Assembly (NCBI GenBank): GCA_041744575.1
Contig: JBGTKP010000031.1
Span: forward strand, 62,001-126,000
Direction of reading: 5' to 3'
DNA from: JTS-RE37 sp041744575
GTDB taxonomy: Bacteria; Bacteroidota; Bacteroidia; Flavobacteriales; Flavobacteriaceae
Length of the DNA: 64,000 nt
Below are positions 61,227-64,000 of the stretch, one piece after another. The position numbers were made by a program, and so were the translations under genes. The first letter of the stretch is position 1; each line of letters starts with the position of its first letter. Under the pieces are notes generated by a model. It was not told where the DNA came from. It ran no database searches and was given only the letters and a program-made list of their open reading frames with translations.

Positions 61227-61263
61227 TCCGGCCATACGCCGGACGGTTGTTGTTCGACAACAA
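61227..61263. terminator. Two adjacent hairpins after sdaA
   Basis: TCCGGC (61227-61232) pairs with GCCGGA (61238-61243), and TTGTTGT (61247-61253) with ACAACAA (61257-61263). They sit between the convergent sdaA and PycTM-like genes. Neither has a U-run, so terminator function is only possible. Confidence 0.35.
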
Positions 61264-61322
61264 TGACTCCTGAATCATTCTTAGGGTATCCCACCGGACA
61301 TCAGCAACCGGATGCGTGGGTA

Positions 61323-61835
61323 TTAAAGAAAAATCAGAAGCACCCAGATAAGGAGCATCAGGATCAGGACCGAAAAACTGAACCCGAAGAAGCGGATCGC
61401 CTTTTGAACATTTTTAAATTTTATATCAATGATTTTACTCTCCGCATGGATCTGATGTGCCAGTTGTTTCACAAGTAAATCTGGATCTCCACAGACCTCC
61501 AACAGGCTTTTAGTATATTCTTCAATACTGCCATAAGCCCAGGCAGCGTTTCTGAAGAAAAATACATTTCTGTCATATTTCATTTCCATTTGAGGGTTGA
61601 AGCATTTAAAAGAGAAGAATATTGAGATGAAAACCAATATCATCCAGATCACCGCCAGAATAACAAAAATGGGCCTCCCATTCAGAACTGACTCCAGCTG
61701 CTCAAGACGGTCAACAATAATCCCAAGTACAAGGCCATGAAAAGAGAATATGACCCCGGCTTTTAATTCAGATGCGCGAATCAGTTTTTCGAGCCGCTCC
61801 AATTGTTCCCAATAATTTATAGGATCCTGATTCAT
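61323..61835 (-). CDS. Pycsar-type effector, PycTM/DUF5706-like membrane protein (orphan)
   Basis: A 170-residue protein whose pattern matches the PycTM effector family (DUF5706). N-terminus: LEKLIRASELKAGVIFSFHGLVLGII (here quoted in two parts: LEKLIRASELKAG and VIFSFHGLVLGII), membrane helix about 27-41; second helix about 56-79, then YDRNVFFFRNAAWA at 87-100, a helical segment with LAHQIHAESKI, and a third helix about 147-169. In Pycsar defence, a cyclase makes cCMP or cUMP upon infection and the TM effector damages the membrane. Here no cyclase is adjacent: the neighbours are sdaA (convergent) and PafA. Start ATG at 61833-61835. Confidence 0.78.
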   Translation of the reverse strand: MNQDPINYWEQLERLEKLIRASELKAGVIFSFHGLVLGIIVDRLEQLESVLNGRPIFVILAVIWMILVFISIFFSFKCFNPQMEMKYDRNVFFFRNAAWAYGSIEEYTKSLLEVCGDPDLLVKQLAHQIHAESKIIDIKFKNVQKAIRFFGFSFSVLILMLLIWVLLIFL

Positions 61836-62146
61836 CTGTACTTTTTAAAAATATCCCGCTGCTGATCGTTTAAATGGATCTCAATTTAAGGATATTATTA
61901 TCGATTTTCATCTGTCCCAAAAGTTTTTCTTCACTAAATGGCACATCAACATTTCCTGCGCCGGCAGTTGGCTGTTTGCCCGGAAATATCTCCGCTTACC
62001 ATTCCCGGATCCTTAACACACGCCCGGTGATCTGATACCTTCATTTACCGGCTCTCATTTTTTGCGCGTTTATGAATCGAATTCAGTACCTTTTCACCCG
62101 GCACTTAAAGGACATTGAAACTGTTACCATTGAAATTTTAATGAGC
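61836..62146. other. Divergent region between the PycTM-like and PafA genes, 311 bp
   Basis: Should contain the promoters for both genes. A short minus-strand open stretch (about 61890-62010) has a protein-like appearance but no start codon and is not called. I see no RNA gene and no strong hairpin. Confidence 0.4.
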
Positions 62147-63826
62147 ATGAGAAAACTTTTTTGGGTATGCAATACCCTACTGGTCGTGGGATCAATATTA
62201 CACGGCCAGACCGGGACGGCCCCTGGTCCAAAATTAATCGTTGGGATTGTGGTGGATCAGATGCGTTATGATCAGCTATATAAATACCAGAATAAATACA
62301 GTAATGGTGGATTTAAACGACTGATCAGGGAAGGTTTCAGTTACGAAAACACAAATTACCAATATATCCCGACCCTTACTGCACCCGGCCACGCCTCCAT
62401 TTACACTGGTTCCGTCCCGGCCTACCACGGTATCATCGGGAATGCCTGGTTTGATCGCAATGCCCGGAAGATGCGGGAAAATGTGGCTGATTCTACTGTC
62501 ACGCTTGTCGGATTGCAGGACCTTACCATTTCTGGCGCCTCACCCGCAAATCTGCTCACAACGACCATCACGGATGAATTGCGTTCGGCATCCGGCTTCA
62601 GGTCGAAAGTAATCAGTATATCTCTAAAAGACAGGGGAGCCATTTTACCAGGGGGTCACACTGCCAATGCGGCATATTGGTTTGATTGGGCATCCAGTCC
62701 CGGTTATTTTGTTTCGAGCACCTACTATATGGAAAAACTGCCAGCCTGGGTACAAAATTTCAACAAACTTGAGAAGTCGAACGCTTATCTGAATACTACC
62801 TGGAATACGCTGTTGCCTGTGGCCGAATATGTTGAAAGTGCCGCCGATGACAATGTATACGAACCCTCAATAGGCGGAAAATCAAAGCCCGTATTTCCCT
62901 ATGAATTTAAAACGCTCAGGGAGAAATACAAATCACGTAATGCCGAATATCAACTGATGCTCATTTCGCCCGACGGGAATTCACTGCTTACTGAATTTGC
63001 CATGGAGGCAATAAAAAATGAAACCCTGGGTGAAGATGGTGTTACCGACTTTCTCAGTATGAGTTTTTCGGTTACGGATATCGTCGGGCATACCTTCGGA
63101 CCGCAATCGGTCGAATTGCAGGATGTTTATCTCCGCCTGGACAGGAACATCGAAACTTTGCTCAACTACCTCGATCAACACGTTGGAAAGGGATCATATA
63201 TGGTATTTTTAACCTCGGATCATGGGGTTTTGCCGGTTGTTTCGTATTCACGGCAGCAAAAAATTCCGGCGGGGGTAGCGAGGATCAAATCCCATAACAA
63301 CAACCTGAGTACCTACCTTAATGATCAGTATGGAACCCAACCCTGGATTAGTCATTTTCAGGAAGACCAGATTTATCTCAACCGAACCCTGATCTCTCAG
63401 AAGCAACTGGATCTGAAAGAATTTCAGGATAAAGTGGCGGCATTTATGTTGGATCAGAACGGGGTCCATACCGCAGTTACGGCCTATCGACTTCATACAC
63501 AGGAATTCTCCCGGGGTACTTCCGGCATGTTACAAAATGGCTTTCTTTTTTCACGGTCGGGTGATGTACTTCTGACATATCACCCCGGAATCGTTATCCA
63601 TGCGAATTCAGAAATCGAATTAGCCACTGTAAAAGGAACAACGCACGGTTCGGGATATGCTTATGATACCCATGTCCCTTTGGTCTTCTTTGGTTGGGCC
63701 ATACCACATGGATCCTCGGTCAGGCCGGTTGCCCCTACGGATATCAGCCCCAGTCTCGCCATGCTTTTAAAACTGAGTCTTCCAAGCGGAAATGTCGGAA
63801 CGCCCTTAACTGAAGTAATCAGATAG
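62147..63826 (+). CDS. pafA: Alkaline phosphatase PafA (Flavobacterium type)
   Basis: A 559-residue enzyme from ATG 62147 (MRKLFWVCNTLLVVGSILHGQ), which opens a signal peptide; a start at 62141 is equivalent and one at 62072 would add a long leader. Alkaline-phosphatase superfamily motifs: VVDQMRYDQLY, the Thr nucleophile in YIPTLTAPGHASIYTG, SDHGVLP and HGSGYAYDTHVPL. PafA removes phosphate from many monoesters in the periplasm with Zn and is broadly found in Flavobacteriaceae, often supplying phosphate from sugar phosphates. The stop is 29 bases from the convergent partial gene. Confidence 0.92.
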   Translation: MRKLFWVCNTLLVVGSILHGQTGTAPGPKLIVGIVVDQMRYDQLYKYQNKYSNGGFKRLIREGFSYENTNYQYIPTLTAPGHASIYTGSVPAYHGIIGNAWFDRNARKMRENVADSTVTLVGLQDLTISGASPANLLTTTITDELRSASGFRSKVISISLKDRGAILPGGHTANAAYWFDWASSPGYFVSSTYYMEKLPAWVQNFNKLEKSNAYLNTTWNTLLPVAEYVESAADDNVYEPSIGGKSKPVFPYEFKTLREKYKSRNAEYQLMLISPDGNSLLTEFAMEAIKNETLGEDGVTDFLSMSFSVTDIVGHTFGPQSVELQDVYLRLDRNIETLLNYLDQHVGKGSYMVFLTSDHGVLPVVSYSRQQKIPAGVARIKSHNNNLSTYLNDQYGTQPWISHFQEDQIYLNRTLISQKQLDLKEFQDKVAAFMLDQNGVHTAVTAYRLHTQEFSRGTSGMLQNGFLFSRSGDVLLTYHPGIVIHANSEIELATVKGTTHGSGYAYDTHVPLVFFGWAIPHGSSVRPVAPTDISPSLAMLLKLSLPSGNVGTPLTEVIR

Positions 63827-63855
63827 GTTGCCTGGCATTCCTGGTCATATGCCGC

Positions 63856-64000
63856 CTACTTCATCCTGGCCTTATCGAGGATCTCTTTTTTAAAGGAGAC
63901 ATCACTCACCAAAATCTCAAAGAAACTTTCGAGATATTTTCTGGATTTCAGGTATTGGTCAGCCTCGTCAAAACTACCTGCCAAACTATCCGCCACGGCA
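63856..64000 (-). CDS. C-terminal end of a gene cut by the right window edge
   Basis: A leftward frame runs in from the edge and ends at TAG, 63856-63858. The visible 48 codons read VADSLAGSFDEADQYLKSRK, then YLESFFEILVSDVSFKK and EILDKARMK. The tail is helical and acidic/basic in alternation, as in TPR or helical-repeat proteins. No family can be named from this fragment. The reading is supported by an open frame up to the edge with ordinary codon use. Confidence 0.55.
   Translation of the reverse strand, partial: AVADSLAGSFDEADQYLKSRKYLESFFEILVSDVSFKKEILDKARMK

Noticed and set aside
61890..62010. Protein-like minus-strand stretch (reads PFSEEKLLGQMKIDNN)
   Set aside because: About 40 codons with no start and an upstream stop; could be a remnant but is too short.
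1..64000. tRNA, rRNA, CRISPR, insertion sequences, prophage genes
   Set aside because: I looked for T-loop sequences, array-like spacing, transposase motifs and terminal repeats and saw none I could support; a tRNAscan and IS search would settle it.

Overview
The window reads as chromosomal DNA of a marine member of the Bacteroidota, most likely a Flavobacteriaceae. The basis is family content, not a database search: a complete set of flavobacterial-type proteins (DUF4834, YfhO, a CAL67264-type mini membrane protein, a TPR/HisKA_2 kinase with a LytTR regulator, PafA phosphatase, TonB-plug proteins), menaquinone genes, A/T-rich leader regions with few Shine-Dalgarno sequences, and release factor 2 with its +1 frameshift. 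Coding density is high and I see no rRNA, tRNA, insertion sequence, prophage or CRISPR array.

Layout. 1-4.6 kb: a truncated metallophosphoesterase, a PAPS-type sulfotransferase, a DinB-like protein and a secreted Ser/Arg-rich protein. 4.7-10.1 kb: a leftward operon DUF4834 - YfhO - glycosyltransferase - flippase, probably for assembly and export of a surface glycan. 10.2-15.0 kb: an outer-membrane barrel protein, a large GNAT-fold protein, an alpha-oxoamine synthase and a cysteine-synthase-like enzyme. The last two look like the committed pair of capnine/sulfonolipid synthesis, and the GNAT protein could be the N-acyltransferase. 15-21.7 kb: S9 oligopeptidase, YbaB, YegP-like protein, threonine aldolase, metzincin-like protease. 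21.8-25.2 kb: circularly permuted ATP-grasp, alpha-E and transglutaminase-like genes, a compact predicted peptide-ligase set of unknown product. 25.2-35.6 kb: prfB, fumC, ettA, an acyl-CoA carboxylase subunit and several small or secreted proteins, including a 58-residue membrane protein.

35.6-40.8 kb: an operon of a secreted M24 peptidase and two related proteins that carry a TonB-receptor plug, TPR region and DUF2135-like C-terminus but no beta-barrel; one also has a vWA domain with an intact MIDAS. 41-54.7 kb: menaquinone genes in several leftward clusters (menE, menC, menA, menD, isochorismate synthase, a hotdog thioesterase) interspersed with a CPBP protease, an SDR, a histidine kinase, a LytTR regulator, a SPOR-like protein, CvfB and DUF2853. 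No menB is present. 55-64 kb: GNAT acetyltransferase, two secreted unknowns, dnaK, L-serine dehydratase, an orphan Pycsar-type effector (PycTM/DUF5706), PafA phosphatase, and the tail of a gene that runs off the right end.

The items most worth following are the orphan PycTM-like effector, the putative sulfonolipid locus with its GNAT neighbour and hairpin spacer, the barrel-less vWA/plug/DUF2135 proteins, and the ATP-grasp/alpha-E/transglutaminase set. All functional calls come from reading motifs by eye; no searches were run.
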